This document shows positions 17,279-25,990 of a stretch of 64,000 nt of DNA, one piece after another. Made by a program: the position numbers and the translations under genes. The stretch is from NCBI GenBank assembly GCA_015061115.1, contig SUXE01000005.1, positions 1-64,000 of the forward strand, given 5' to 3'. Below the pieces are notes generated by a model. It saw only the letters and a program-made list of their open reading frames with translations. It was not told where the DNA came from and searched no databases. The first letter of the stretch is position 1, and the number at the start of each line of letters is the position of its first letter. Source of the DNA: Bacteroidales bacterium (GTDB lineage Bacteria; Bacteroidota; Bacteroidia; Bacteroidales; Paludibacteraceae).

Positions 17279-17513
17279 TACATATGGTTGATGATTGATG
17301 GTTGATGGTTGACGGTTGATGGTTGACGGTTGAACCATCCACCATCCATCATCCATCTTCCATCATCCATCTTCCACCTTTTATCGAAAAAGTTGCGATT
17401 GGCAATATGGATTCTTTTTTAAAAGTTGCGATTGTCAATCGTGATTCTTATTCGGATCCTATAAAAAATCATGCAGTTGGGGAGTAGAATTTTCAAAACT
17501 GAAATATTTTTTG
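17279..17513. repeat. Intergenic GTTGATG/CATCC short tandem repeats
   Basis: Imperfect GGTTGATGATTGATGGTTGA units (17283-17335) run into complementary ACCATCCACCATCCATC units (17333-17380), making a large potential hairpin. A duplicated motif, AAAGTTGCGATTG, occurs at 17389-17401 and 17421-17433. No gene is seen. Confidence 0.6.
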
Positions 17514-17521
17514 TAGTTTTG
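17514..17521 (+). promoter_or_regulatory. Promoter -7 element for the fabG-like gene
   Basis: TAGTTTTG, 34 bp before the ATG at 17555. Confidence 0.55.
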
Positions 17522-17554
17522 CGGATATTTTCACGGAAATTCAAGAAATAGAAT

Positions 17555-18283
17555 ATGAAAGTAGCACTTGTTACAGGTGGTTCGAGAGGTATCGGTAGAG
17601 CATGTTCAGTCAAGTTGGCAGAGCAGGGTTACTACGTGCTTATCAACTATCAATCAAATGAAGCCGAGGCACTAAACACTTTGGCTATGGTAAGAGAAAA
17701 GGGTAGCGACGGTGAGATCATCAAGTTCAACGTGGCTGATTGTGAGGCTACAGAGTCTGCGATCACAGCTTGGCAGGAGGCTCACAAGGATGAATATATA
17801 GAGGTGTTGGTCAACAATGCAGGTATACGTCGCGACCAGATTATGGTGTTCATGACAAATGAGGACTGGAGAAACGTTATCGACATCACTGTCAACGGAT
17901 TCCTTTACGTCACTCGTGCTCTTCTTCAGCCAATGGTGAGAAAGAAATTCGGACGTATCGTGAATATGGTTTCTCTATCTGGTTTGAAGGGTCTTCCTGG
18001 CCAGACTAACTACTCTTTGGCTAAGGGTGGTATCATCGCAGCAACAAAGGCATTGGCTCAGGAGGTCGCTAAGAAAAACGTCACAGTTAACGCTGTAGCT
18101 CCAGGTTTCATCCGCACAGACATGACAAAGGATTTGGATGAGGCTGAGTTGAAGAAGCAGATCCCTGCTAACCGTTTCGGTGAGCCAGAGGAGGTTGCCG
18201 CTGTAGTTGGCTTCTTGTGTACTAAGGAGGCTGCTTACGTCACAGGTCAGACAATCTCTGTCAACGGTGGTCTTTACACATAA
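17555..18283 (+). CDS. fabG: 3-oxoacyl-[ACP] reductase, FabG-like short-chain dehydrogenase
   Basis: NADPH-dependent reduction of beta-ketoacyl-ACP is the expected reaction. The 242-residue protein has the Rossmann motif TGGSRGIG (7-14), VNNAG near 86-90, structural Asn114 and the catalytic Ser140-Tyr153-Lys157 set (VSLSG...YSLAKGG). The C-terminus ends in the usual substrate-loop and VTGQTISVNGG segment. The detail IRRDQIMVFMTNEDW resembles the FabG of aryl polyene or flexirubin clusters more than housekeeping FabG. The LpxL-like acyltransferase downstream also belongs to such clusters. The rest of such a cluster is absent here, so a specialised role is only an inference. A strong terminator follows. 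Confidence 0.85.
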   Translation: MKVALVTGGSRGIGRACSVKLAEQGYYVLINYQSNEAEALNTLAMVREKGSDGEIIKFNVADCEATESAITAWQEAHKDEYIEVLVNNAGIRRDQIMVFMTNEDWRNVIDITVNGFLYVTRALLQPMVRKKFGRIVNMVSLSGLKGLPGQTNYSLAKGGIIAATKALAQEVAKKNVTVNAVAPGFIRTDMTKDLDEAELKKQIPANRFGEPEEVAAVVGFLCTKEAAYVTGQTISVNGGLYT

Positions 18284-18308
18284 TCAGAATTATCAAACGA
18301 TTCTATAT

Positions 18309-18342
18309 TTGGGCAGCACATTCACGTCTGCCCAATTTTTTT
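18309..18342 (+). terminator. Terminator after the fabG-like gene
   Basis: Perfect 8-bp stem TTGGGCAG (18309-18316) / CTGCCCAA (18328-18335), followed by a run of seven T (18336-18342). Confidence 0.85.
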
Positions 18343-18757
18343 ATTGAAATTTGGACTTTAAGAGGTCGTTTCAACACTTGATTTACAAAGAGACTGATAT
18401 CAAAATGTAAGTTGATATATAAATATCTGTAAATCATGCGACGATGAGATAATATTAACAGAAAACGCACCTATAAAACTCCGTTGTCGGTGCTGGAAAA
18501 CATGTCATAAATGACATAGAAAACAGCCCAACGCAGAAAATAAAACGTAAGAAAACATGTGGTTTTCTGCTGTTTGTTTTTTTCCGTTATGGGTTTTCTA
18601 AAACAAACTAGTTTGTGGATTTTCCAAGCATTCAGTATATGCTGTTTTCTGTTCTAAAATTTCTACGGATAATTCTTAATTTTTAACTCTTAACTTTTAA
18701 CTCTTAACTCTTAACTTTTAACTCTTAACTCTTAACTTTTAACTCTTAATTTTACTT
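18343..18757. repeat. Gap with TAACTCTTAACTTT tandem repeats
   Basis: No gene is visible. From about 18675 to 18752 the sequence is an imperfect tandem repeat of TTTTAACTCTTAAC and CTCTTAAC units ending just before the acyltransferase ATG. A related TTAATTCTTAACTGTTAATT element occurs at 58354-58379. The centre (18480-18640) is AT-rich with repeated AAAACATG and TTTTCTG motifs and no readable frame. Confidence 0.55.
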
Positions 18758-19648
18758 ATGGCCGAGTGGAATGGCAAGACACGAGGAGGATCATTCGGAT
18801 ATGGATTCTTCATCTTTCTGATCAAACATTTAGGATTGAACGCAGCGTATGCGTTCCTGTTTGTCGTAGTTCCATATTTCGTGCCGTTTGCACCCAAAGC
18901 CACAGCTGCAAGCTGGAAATATTGGCGTAGGATCCATAAAAAATCAGTGTTGTGCGCAGTTGGAAAAATCTTCCAGCACTACTATCGTTTCGGACAGGTG
19001 ATAATAGACAAGATCGCAGCGTCATCTGGATTGGAAAAGGAATTCTCGTTCTCGTTCGACGGGATGGATTGCCTCATCGACCATTTGAAGAGAGGAGAGA
19101 AGGGAGCCGTTATGATCGGGGCGCATGTCGGCAACTGGGAGGTGAGCCGAGTGTTTATGAAGGAGTATGGCACCAAACTTAATGTTGTGATGCTCGACGC
19201 TGAGTATCAGAAGATTAAGGATAAGTTGGAGTCAGCGATGGGAGCCAATACGTTTGGAGTCATTCCCGTCTCCACGGAGAATATCGACCATATTTTCAAG
19301 ATCCAATCCGCATTGTCTGCCAACGAAGTCGTCTGTTTCCAGGGCGACAGATTCATAAGAAAAGAGGATGCCAAGACGGTGCGGTTCTTAGACCACGACG
19401 CGCCATTCCCTCCCGGTCCACACCAGATCGCCACAATGACGGGAGCCGACACATTCTATTTCTTTGCCGTCAGAGAATCAGGCAAAAAATACAGATTCAT
19501 CTGTCGTAAGGCTGAGGCTGCCGCACAGGAGACGAACCGTAAGATGAGAGCATCCGCGTCGATGCAGGAATACATAGATATTTTGGAAACGATTGTTCGC
19601 AAATATCCAGAACAATGGTTTAATTTCTATGATTTTTGGAGAATGTAA
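18758..19648 (+). CDS. LpxL/HtrB-like lysophospholipid acyltransferase
   Basis: Membrane-associated acyltransferase, 296 residues, of the bacterial lipid A late acyltransferase family. It has an N-terminal hydrophobic segment (about 26-46) and the catalytic HX4E motif as GAHVGNWE, with His123 and Glu128. A later FQGDR motif is typical of the family. The acyl donor would be an acyl-ACP. Housekeeping lipid A acylation is possible, but the pairing with the fabG-like gene suggests acyl transfer to a specialised lipid, as in aryl polyene loci. The start ATG follows the TAACTCTTAAC repeats directly. Confidence 0.82.
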   Translation: MAEWNGKTRGGSFGYGFFIFLIKHLGLNAAYAFLFVVVPYFVPFAPKATAASWKYWRRIHKKSVLCAVGKIFQHYYRFGQVIIDKIAASSGLEKEFSFSFDGMDCLIDHLKRGEKGAVMIGAHVGNWEVSRVFMKEYGTKLNVVMLDAEYQKIKDKLESAMGANTFGVIPVSTENIDHIFKIQSALSANEVVCFQGDRFIRKEDAKTVRFLDHDAPFPPGPHQIATMTGADTFYFFAVRESGKKYRFICRKAEAAAQETNRKMRASASMQEYIDILETIVRKYPEQWFNFYDFWRM

Positions 19649-19705
19649 AGAGACGCGACAATGCCACGTCTCCACGAAAAATTTGGAGAATATCGTTATT
19701 TTAAT

Positions 19706-21118
19706 TTAATCAAACAGGTCGTCCATAGTCACTTGTGAATTTACTATCGAACTATGTTTGCCTATCCTTACACCGTATGTCGTAATGAATGTGTTTTGCA
19801 ACGTCATCTTGCATTTTGTGTTTTCTCTGAACAACGACATGCGGTCTCTTATTTTATCTGCGTATTCTTTGGTGATTTCGTATTGCTCCACGCTAAATTT
19901 CATTTCGCAGAGATTGACGAAACGATCTGCACGTTCAATCACAAGGTCAATTTGAGCATCTTTAATTTGCCATCCGGAAGCAGAAGTCGATATTCCAGAA
20001 ATACCCAATGCCTTTTTGATTTGTTGTAGATGCAAAAGTCCAATTAATTCGAAACTGAATCCTTGCCAAGATTTTATAACGGCTGATTGCAGGTTGTTTT
20101 GCCACCATGCCGTATCTTTTGTGTTGTTTTTTTCTACAAATTTGAAATGAAATAATGTATATAGATCGGAGATTTTATAAATAGAATCTCGCAATGTATG
20201 TCCATATTGTTGGTAGCAAACAATGAAGTCACTCTTCTCCAGATTTGAAAGTATACGTGTCAAAGTGTTTCCTTGTAATCCAGTCAGTTTTATCAATTCA
20301 TTTCGTGTCAGTCCTTTTCGCTTATCCGCAAGAGCTCTGACAACTGTAACATATTTGTCTGCACTATTAAATAGAGCGTAGTATAATTCGTCGAATTCGA
20401 GACGTAATGTGGCGTTGTGTTCGAAAAATAGCGCATCAATATTTTGTGCAAAACTGATGTCTGGGTTTATTAGACTGAGATAAAAAGGCACACCACCTAA
20501 TGCCATATATGTCTGAATGATTTGATATCTATCCCAATTGGCTCCGATATATTCAAGATATTGTTCCGTTTCTTTCAAATTGAATGGTGGCAGTACGATT
20601 TGTTTGGTGATGCGGGCATGTAAACCACCTTGATTTTCATTGAGCTTGTCGTTTAACCATGATGTCGCTGATCCGCTTGCAATAAACATTACATCGTCTT
20701 GCAATGCACCCCAACTATTCCAAAAATATTCTAGTGCGGAAACAAAATCCGATTTTTTGTTGTCTATCCATGGCATTTCGTCGATGAATATCAATCTGCG
20801 TTTGCCATCAGTGACTGGTATTGTTTTTAAGTAGTCTTGCAAAGCATCAAAAGCATCAAACCAATCTTTGTATTCTTTGTCGTTTTCTGTTCTTGAATAT
20901 TCACTTATTGCTTTTGCAAATTTTCTGAGTTGCATTTTTTGACTCAGTTTATGCCCGCCTACGTAAGAAAAGGAAAATTTGGAATCGTAGAGCGTATTTA
21001 TAAGATAAGTCTTGCCAATACGTCGTCTTCCACTAATCACAACAAATTCAGCTCTGTTGGAATTGTAGCATCGTTGCAGCTCCAAGATTTCTTTTTGTCT
21101 TCCTATTATTTTTCTCAT
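19706..21118 (-). CDS. ATPase of the archaeal-type AAA/DUF234 family
   Basis: A 470-residue P-loop ATPase. Walker A is SGRRRIGKT (29-37) and Walker B is RRLIFIDEMPW near 106-116, followed by the sensor-like ASGSATSWL. A winged-helix region (about 265-325, LTRNELIKLTGLQGNTLTR) links to a C-terminal PD-(D/E)XK-like domain. There IDLVIERADRFVNLCEMKFS carries the Asp...Glu-Met-Lys core. Such proteins are abundant in archaea and Bacteroidetes, and their role is unsettled; mobile or defence functions have been suggested. The gene stands alone with its own promoter and converges on the acyltransferase gene. The role cannot be assigned from sequence. Confidence 0.8.
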   Translation of the reverse strand: MRKIIGRQKEILELQRCYNSNRAEFVVISGRRRIGKTYLINTLYDSKFSFSYVGGHKLSQKMQLRKFAKAISEYSRTENDKEYKDWFDAFDALQDYLKTIPVTDGKRRLIFIDEMPWIDNKKSDFVSALEYFWNSWGALQDDVMFIASGSATSWLNDKLNENQGGLHARITKQIVLPPFNLKETEQYLEYIGANWDRYQIIQTYMALGGVPFYLSLINPDISFAQNIDALFFEHNATLRLEFDELYYALFNSADKYVTVVRALADKRKGLTRNELIKLTGLQGNTLTRILSNLEKSDFIVCYQQYGHTLRDSIYKISDLYTLFHFKFVEKNNTKDTAWWQNNLQSAVIKSWQGFSFELIGLLHLQQIKKALGISGISTSASGWQIKDAQIDLVIERADRFVNLCEMKFSVEQYEITKEYADKIRDRMSLFRENTKCKMTLQNTFITTYGVRIGKHSSIVNSQVTMDDLFD

Positions 21119-21144
21119 GGCATTGGAATAGATGATTTATAATG

Positions 21145-21152
21145 CAAAAATA
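21145..21152 (-). promoter_or_regulatory. Promoter -7 element for the DUF234 ATPase gene
   Basis: On the minus strand the site reads TATTTTTG, 27 bp before the ATG at 21118. Confidence 0.55.
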
Positions 21153-21428
21153 TTAATCTTTTTCGATTTAATTTAAATTCATTCAAGAAAAATGACCATA
21201 ACTATTTTTTTTATATAGGATAATTCCAATTTATTTGAGAAAAATGAAAATATCTAATGCTTTTAGCGACTTATTTTCGTTTTATACGAAATTTGGCTAT
21301 CTAATATAAAAGGAGAGGTGTATATGCGACAATGCCGAGACGTTATTCTAGGTTATTCTCGTAATAAATAAGGGCAGGATTTCTCCCACCCTAATTATGA
21401 ATTATGCATTATGAATTACGAATTGAAT
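21153..21428. other. Intergenic region with a dispersed repeat
   Basis: No gene seen. The region carries GCGACAATGCCGAGACGT near 21327-21344 and, at 21393-21425, an inverted copy of the AT-rich TAATTCATAATGCATAATTC element from the left end of the window. Confidence 0.5.
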
Positions 21429-23294
21429 TTATCTCTTGTCCACATTTCCTTCGTAGAAATTTATAAATGCATTTGTCACCAAACGGTTTCCACCAGGTGT
21501 AGGGTAGTTGCCGGAGAAATACCAGTCGCCACTATGGTTAGGACATGCGACGTGAAGGTTCTCAAGTGATTGATAAACAATCTCCACTGGTGTCTTGACA
21601 TCTTTAGGTGTGAGCAGTTCCGCAATCTCGGCAGAGATCTCTTCGTCGGTGAATGGAGCGTAGATCTCCTTCACATAGTTGACATATTCCTCTTTCTTCT
21701 TGCCCACCTGAGCCTTGCTCTTCTTGTATACCTCCTCGATGACATCCTCCATTCCTCTCTTTTTCAGCAAAGAGATCGCAGCTTTGAATGCGATGAACTC
21801 GCTCATACGGCTCATGTCGATACCGTAGCAGTCTGGGAAGCGGACTTGTGGGGAAGAGGATACGATGACGATCTTCTTTGGCTCAAGACGGTTGAGGATC
21901 TTGATGATACTCTGTTTCAATGTCGTGCCTCTCACGATAGAGTCGTCGATCACCACAAGATTGTCTGTCTTAGGATGGATGGATCCGTATGTGATATCGT
22001 AGACGTGGGCTGCCATATCATTACGGTTTTTATCCTGTGCGATGAACGTACGCATCTTGATATCTTTGATTGCGATCTTCTCCTGACGTGGACGTGCGGA
22101 AAGAATTCTGTTCAATTCCTCGTCTGAGAACTTCTTTCCAGAAAGGATGGCACGTTTCTTATCCTCAATCATCACGTTTTCAATTCCATGCATCATACCG
22201 TAGAATGCCACTTCAGCGGTGTTTGGAATGAAAGAGAAGACGGAATTGTTCAAGTCGTTGTCCACAGATTTCAGGATTTGTGGAGTAAGGAGTTCACCAA
22301 GTTTCTTGCGCTCCTTATAGATGTCGATGTCACTGCCTCGAGAGAAGTAGATGCGTTCGAACGAACATTTTTTGATCTCTCCCGGTTCACGAATCTGCTC
22401 AAGATGGAAAGATGCGTCTTTCTTTATGATGATTGCCTGACCAGGCTCAAGTTCATTGATGTCTTCGATCTTGACATTCATGACAGTCTGGATGACAGGT
22501 CTTTCGCTTGCTGCAACGATGATCTCGTCGTCGTAATAGTAGAAAGCTGGACGTATTCCGTTTGGATCACGGAAGATGAAAGAGTCACCGTGGCCCACCA
22601 TACCGCAGATGCAGTAACCACCGTCGAAGCCCTTCTCGCTGCGTCTGATCACTTCGCCCAAGTCGACATTCTTTTCAATCAGTTGGGAGATCTCCTCATA
22701 CGATTTCCCCTGTGCGTCATATTCATTGAACTTACGCTGCACCTCCATGTCAAGCTGGTGGCCGATAGTCTCAAGCATAAGGATAGTGTCGCCCATATCA
22801 CGTGGATGCTGGCCTATACGAGTAAGGTTGGCAAACACCTCGTCGACGTTGGTAAGGTTGAAATTGCCTGCCAAAACCAATGTGCGGTCTTTCCAGTTGC
22901 TGCGTCGCAAGAAAGGATGGACGTACGACAGACCGGATTTTCCTGTTGTGCTGTAGCGGAGATGACCAAGGTACATCTCACCTGCGAAAGGAAGATTGTC
23001 TGCTGCGTAATCAGGATCTGCCCATATCTCGGGAGTGAGATTCTGATAGTTCTGATAAACCGATTCGAAGATTTTGTCGATTGCCTGACCGCCCTCAGCT
23101 CTTTCACGGAAGATATATTCCTCACCGGGTTTCGCATGAAGTTTGACGCATGCCAAACCAGCTCCTTCCTGTCCGCGATTGTGTTGTTTTTCCATAAGGA
23201 TATACAGCTTTTCAAGACCGTATTTCCATGAACCATACTTCTCGTAATAATACTTAAGCGGCTTTCTTAATCTTATATAAGCAATTCCACACAT
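21429..23294 (-). CDS. Amidophosphoribosyltransferase-like class II glutamine amidotransferase
   Basis: A 621-residue member of the PurF family, which makes 5-phosphoribosylamine from PRPP and glutamine in the first step of purine synthesis. Cys2 after the initiator Met is the N-terminal nucleophile. The glutaminase domain (about 1-290) has NRGQEGAG and GNFNLTN. The phosphoribosyltransferase domain carries the PRPP loop VVIDDSIVRGTT (447-458). It is about 150 residues longer than canonical PurF, with extra sequence between and after the two domains. This long form is typical of Bacteroidetes, which often also carry a shorter PurF. It may be the housekeeping enzyme or a paralogue; the window does not show which. 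Confidence 0.88.
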   Translation of the reverse strand: MCGIAYIRLRKPLKYYYEKYGSWKYGLEKLYILMEKQHNRGQEGAGLACVKLHAKPGEEYIFRERAEGGQAIDKIFESVYQNYQNLTPEIWADPDYAADNLPFAGEMYLGHLRYSTTGKSGLSYVHPFLRRSNWKDRTLVLAGNFNLTNVDEVFANLTRIGQHPRDMGDTILMLETIGHQLDMEVQRKFNEYDAQGKSYEEISQLIEKNVDLGEVIRRSEKGFDGGYCICGMVGHGDSFIFRDPNGIRPAFYYYDDEIIVAASERPVIQTVMNVKIEDINELEPGQAIIIKKDASFHLEQIREPGEIKKCSFERIYFSRGSDIDIYKERKKLGELLTPQILKSVDNDLNNSVFSFIPNTAEVAFYGMMHGIENVMIEDKKRAILSGKKFSDEELNRILSARPRQEKIAIKDIKMRTFIAQDKNRNDMAAHVYDITYGSIHPKTDNLVVIDDSIVRGTTLKQSIIKILNRLEPKKIVIVSSSPQVRFPDCYGIDMSRMSEFIAFKAAISLLKKRGMEDVIEEVYKKSKAQVGKKKEEYVNYVKEIYAPFTDEEISAEIAELLTPKDVKTPVEIVYQSLENLHVACPNHSGDWYFSGNYPTPGGNRLVTNAFINFYEGNVDKR

Positions 23295-23331
23295 GTCGTT
23301 TTATGTGTTAAGTTAATTTCAGTTTACGGTG

Positions 23332-23339
23332 CAAAATTA
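23332..23339 (-). promoter_or_regulatory. Promoter -7 element for the PurF-like gene
   Basis: Minus-strand TAATTTTG, 38 bp before the ATG at 23294. No purine riboswitch fold is apparent in the short leader. Confidence 0.55.
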
Positions 23340-23433
23340 TATAAAATTGGTTAAAAAGAAAGCAGAATGTAAATCTATTTTGATGATTAGCATATTTTTG
23401 GTTGCTTGATTATGAATATGGCAAAAAATAGAG

Positions 23434-23441
23434 TATTTTTG
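23434..23441 (+). promoter_or_regulatory. Promoter -7 element for the GLUG-repeat protein
   Basis: TATTTTTG; a second identical octamer lies at 23393-23400. The 23434 site would start transcription near 23448, after the upstream ATG codons at 23412 and 23418. This favours a start at 23466 or 23490. Confidence 0.5.
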
Positions 23442-23489
23442 CGAAGTTTTTTAAGTGCGAATTATATGACAAATAAAAGTTTGAATTGC

Positions 23490-25892
23490 ATGAAGAATGT
23501 ATTACTGTTTTTATTGACAATTGTTTATGTGTTTGACCTAAATGCACAGACAAAGCCTGCAGAAGGAGACGGAAGTATTGACAATCCGTTTCTTATTTCC
23601 ACAGCGGATGAATTGTTATGGCTTAGTAAATATGTGGATAAAGCCTATCCCGACGAGCCTGAGAGTGATGCGTGTGCTACGCTGACAGCGGACATTAATA
23701 TGAGGACATTGGAGACGGAATGGTCTCCGATAGGAACAAAATATAATTATAAAGGAGTCTTTGATGGTGGCAATCATAAAATAGATAGCTTAAGTCTTGT
23801 TTCGACGGGAAACGTCGGATTGTTTGGTCGTGTAAGCTCTGCTGTTATTAAGAATGTGTCAGTTTATGGAGATTCATTGAAGAGTACGGGTAAAACTGGA
23901 TATGCGGGAGGAATATGTGGATATGCAGAAAAAAGTGAAATAACAAATTGCTTCAATTATATAAAAATTACAGGAAGTCGTTCCGGAGGAATATGTGGAT
24001 ATGCATACAACTCTACTATTTCAGACTGTACAAACAATGCGGTTATATCTGGTGATTATTCAGGTGGAATTTGTGGCTTGTTGTACGAATCTACAATAAC
24101 GAGGTCTTTTAATTTGAATGATATATATGTAAATGCTTCAAGTGGAGGAGGTATTGTTGGTAAGGCTTATGGTAACAGTACAATCCTCTATTCTGCCAAT
24201 ACCGGATCAGTGCTGCCTAACTCCTCAGAACCTATTATAGGTGGTTTTTGTGGAACTTTGTCGGACAGTAATATAGATAGAAGTTTTAATATTGGATATG
24301 TACCATATGTCGAAGGAAAATCAGGGGGCTTTGTCGGATTATATAATGGTAAAGCTAATACCACCGAAAGTTGTGTGACATATTGTATACCAGAGCAGAG
24401 AGTGACCCATATAAGAGGTGGTAGTGGATGTTCTTCCGATTTTACTTATTTCACTAGTAAGACTTATTTCTACAATGGTAAAGCATGTGTGATTTTGAAT
24501 GAAGGTTTGGATGTGCCTATATGGGCACAAAAATTAGGGTCTGGATTATTGCCTCATCTGACAATAGATTTGGATGATGATTTTGTGGCGATAGACACTA
24601 TATATAAAGAATGTCCGAATGCACCATATACGTATAAAACCATATGTAAAAACTATAAATATGGCGACTCATTGTCGATAGACACAGTTATTATGAATCC
24701 AGATCACATTGATGCAAATGAAGATAACAAGTGTGATGTTTGCCAACTATATATGTCTTCTTATATGAAGCAGTATGAGAATGCTCCGTTTGAGATAGGC
24801 ACTCTCGAGGATCTTGTTTTATTCAAAGATATAGTGGAACATGGATATCCGGCTCTTGACGCTGTTTTGACTGATGATATTGATATGGCTCCAGTATGTG
24901 GAGAAGGAACTTGGACTTCAATTTTGAATGGCAGGGAATATAGTGGCACTTTTGATGGAAAAGGACATGTGATTTCAAATTACTATTCTCGTACAGTGAA
25001 CTCTAATATCGTAGGTCCACTTTTCTATATAGTCGCTGATACTATAAAGAATCTGACAATGTACAATTCTAAGGCTACTCTTAATTCAGGAGTGCCATTG
25101 GCTTATTATAATAATGGTGTTATCGAAAATTGCGTCACCGACAGTGTGGCGGTTGCCGCAACTGGTTCGGGATTGGTTTTTTGGAATTACGGCCTTATCA
25201 ATAAATGTGTGGTTAAAAATATGTATGCAGCTGAAAGTTGTGCTGGTTTTGCTACCATTAACAGTGGTGATATAAGGAATTGTTGTTTTATAGGCGATAC
25301 GTTGACAGCTCCATATTTTTCAGGTATAGCTAGATCAAATGAATCTTCTATCGATAAGGAACCATCTATCTGTAATTGTATGGTATATTGTAATTTGATT
25401 GCAGACTTAATTTATTCTATATCAAGTGCAAGTCCAAATGATACTACAGCTTATAATTGCTATGGTTTACCAGTGTCCGTTAAATACTATACTGATAGTG
25501 CGAATGTCACTATTACTTCTAAAGAAGAATTTGCAAGCGGAGAAATCTGTGTGAAATTGAATGAAGGTCAGGAACAGACTGTATGGTATCAGACGTTGGG
25601 TGTTGACCCATATCCTGTATTGGATCCAACTCATGGTATCGTACTATATGATGAAACACTTGGTTATTATAATAAGAAGGAAGAAGTGACAGATTGTGGA
25701 GATAACGAAGATGACAAACCATCGTTTTCAGTTGATGTTCTCGGAAACAGAATAAGAGTTTTGGGAGTGGAATCGTTCTTGATTTTTGATATGTCTGGAA
25801 AAGATGTGACAGTCAAGAATGGTGAACTTGAAAATGGAATCTACATCGTTTATGTTAATGGGGTAACGGTAAAGGTGATTGTCAAAGTATAA
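23490..25892 (+). CDS. Secreted GLUG-repeat protein with T9SS-type tail
   Basis: An 800-residue surface or secreted protein. The ATG at 23490 gives a clean signal peptide (MKNVLLFLLTIVYVFDLNAQ); in-frame ATGs upstream only add polar residues. The body contains GLUG-type beta-helix repeats, visible as GGICGYAEKSEITNC, GGICGYAYNSTISDC, GGICGLLYESTITRS and GGIVGKAYGNSTI (about 155-260), with a second repeat block near 480-620. DADELLWLSKYV-like segments introduce each block. The C-terminus (SFLIFDMSGKDVTV, NGIYIVYVNG) resembles a type A sorting domain for type IX secretion. A role in adhesion is typical for GLUG proteins, but that is inference. A strong terminator follows. Confidence 0.8.
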   Translation: MKNVLLFLLTIVYVFDLNAQTKPAEGDGSIDNPFLISTADELLWLSKYVDKAYPDEPESDACATLTADINMRTLETEWSPIGTKYNYKGVFDGGNHKIDSLSLVSTGNVGLFGRVSSAVIKNVSVYGDSLKSTGKTGYAGGICGYAEKSEITNCFNYIKITGSRSGGICGYAYNSTISDCTNNAVISGDYSGGICGLLYESTITRSFNLNDIYVNASSGGGIVGKAYGNSTILYSANTGSVLPNSSEPIIGGFCGTLSDSNIDRSFNIGYVPYVEGKSGGFVGLYNGKANTTESCVTYCIPEQRVTHIRGGSGCSSDFTYFTSKTYFYNGKACVILNEGLDVPIWAQKLGSGLLPHLTIDLDDDFVAIDTIYKECPNAPYTYKTICKNYKYGDSLSIDTVIMNPDHIDANEDNKCDVCQLYMSSYMKQYENAPFEIGTLEDLVLFKDIVEHGYPALDAVLTDDIDMAPVCGEGTWTSILNGREYSGTFDGKGHVISNYYSRTVNSNIVGPLFYIVADTIKNLTMYNSKATLNSGVPLAYYNNGVIENCVTDSVAVAATGSGLVFWNYGLINKCVVKNMYAAESCAGFATINSGDIRNCCFIGDTLTAPYFSGIARSNESSIDKEPSICNCMVYCNLIADLIYSISSASPNDTTAYNCYGLPVSVKYYTDSANVTITSKEEFASGEICVKLNEGQEQTVWYQTLGVDPYPVLDPTHGIVLYDETLGYYNKKEEVTDCGDNEDDKPSFSVDVLGNRIRVLGVESFLIFDMSGKDVTVKNGELENGIYIVYVNGVTVKVIVKV

Positions 25893-25915
25893 TATATCGA
25901 CATAAGGTATTTACG

Positions 25916-25947
25916 GATCCGGACTTGTATGAGTCCGGATCTTTTTT
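25916..25947 (+). terminator. Terminator after the GLUG-repeat gene
   Basis: Perfect 10-bp stem GATCCGGACT / AGTCCGGATC with a six-base loop, then six T. Confidence 0.9.
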
Positions 25948-25948
25948 G

Positions 25949-25956
25949 TATATTTG
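25949..25956 (+). promoter_or_regulatory. Promoter -7 element for dprA
   Basis: TATATTTG, directly after the preceding terminator and 35 bp before the dprA ATG. Confidence 0.55.
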
Positions 25957-25990
25957 CAGAAACAAATAAGATTAGTAAATTTAGTTTAAC

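Noticed and set aside
16608-17345. 245-codon minus-strand frame overlapping the end of the GH8 gene
   Set aside because: Antisense to the DUF11 and sorting-tail region; its start lies in simple repeats.
19706-21118. The DUF234 ATPase as part of a defence island with the CRISPR locus
   Set aside because: It is 6.7 kb away with unrelated metabolic genes between and its own promoter; proximity alone does not support a functional link.
22188-23231. 347-codon + strand frame opposite the PurF-like gene
   Set aside because: Antisense shadow: the minus-strand product carries complete amidotransferase and PRPP motifs, the + strand one has none.
23295-23405. Possible purine riboswitch before the PurF-like gene
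   Set aside because: The leader after the -7 element is under 35 nt and shows no aptamer-like conserved loops.
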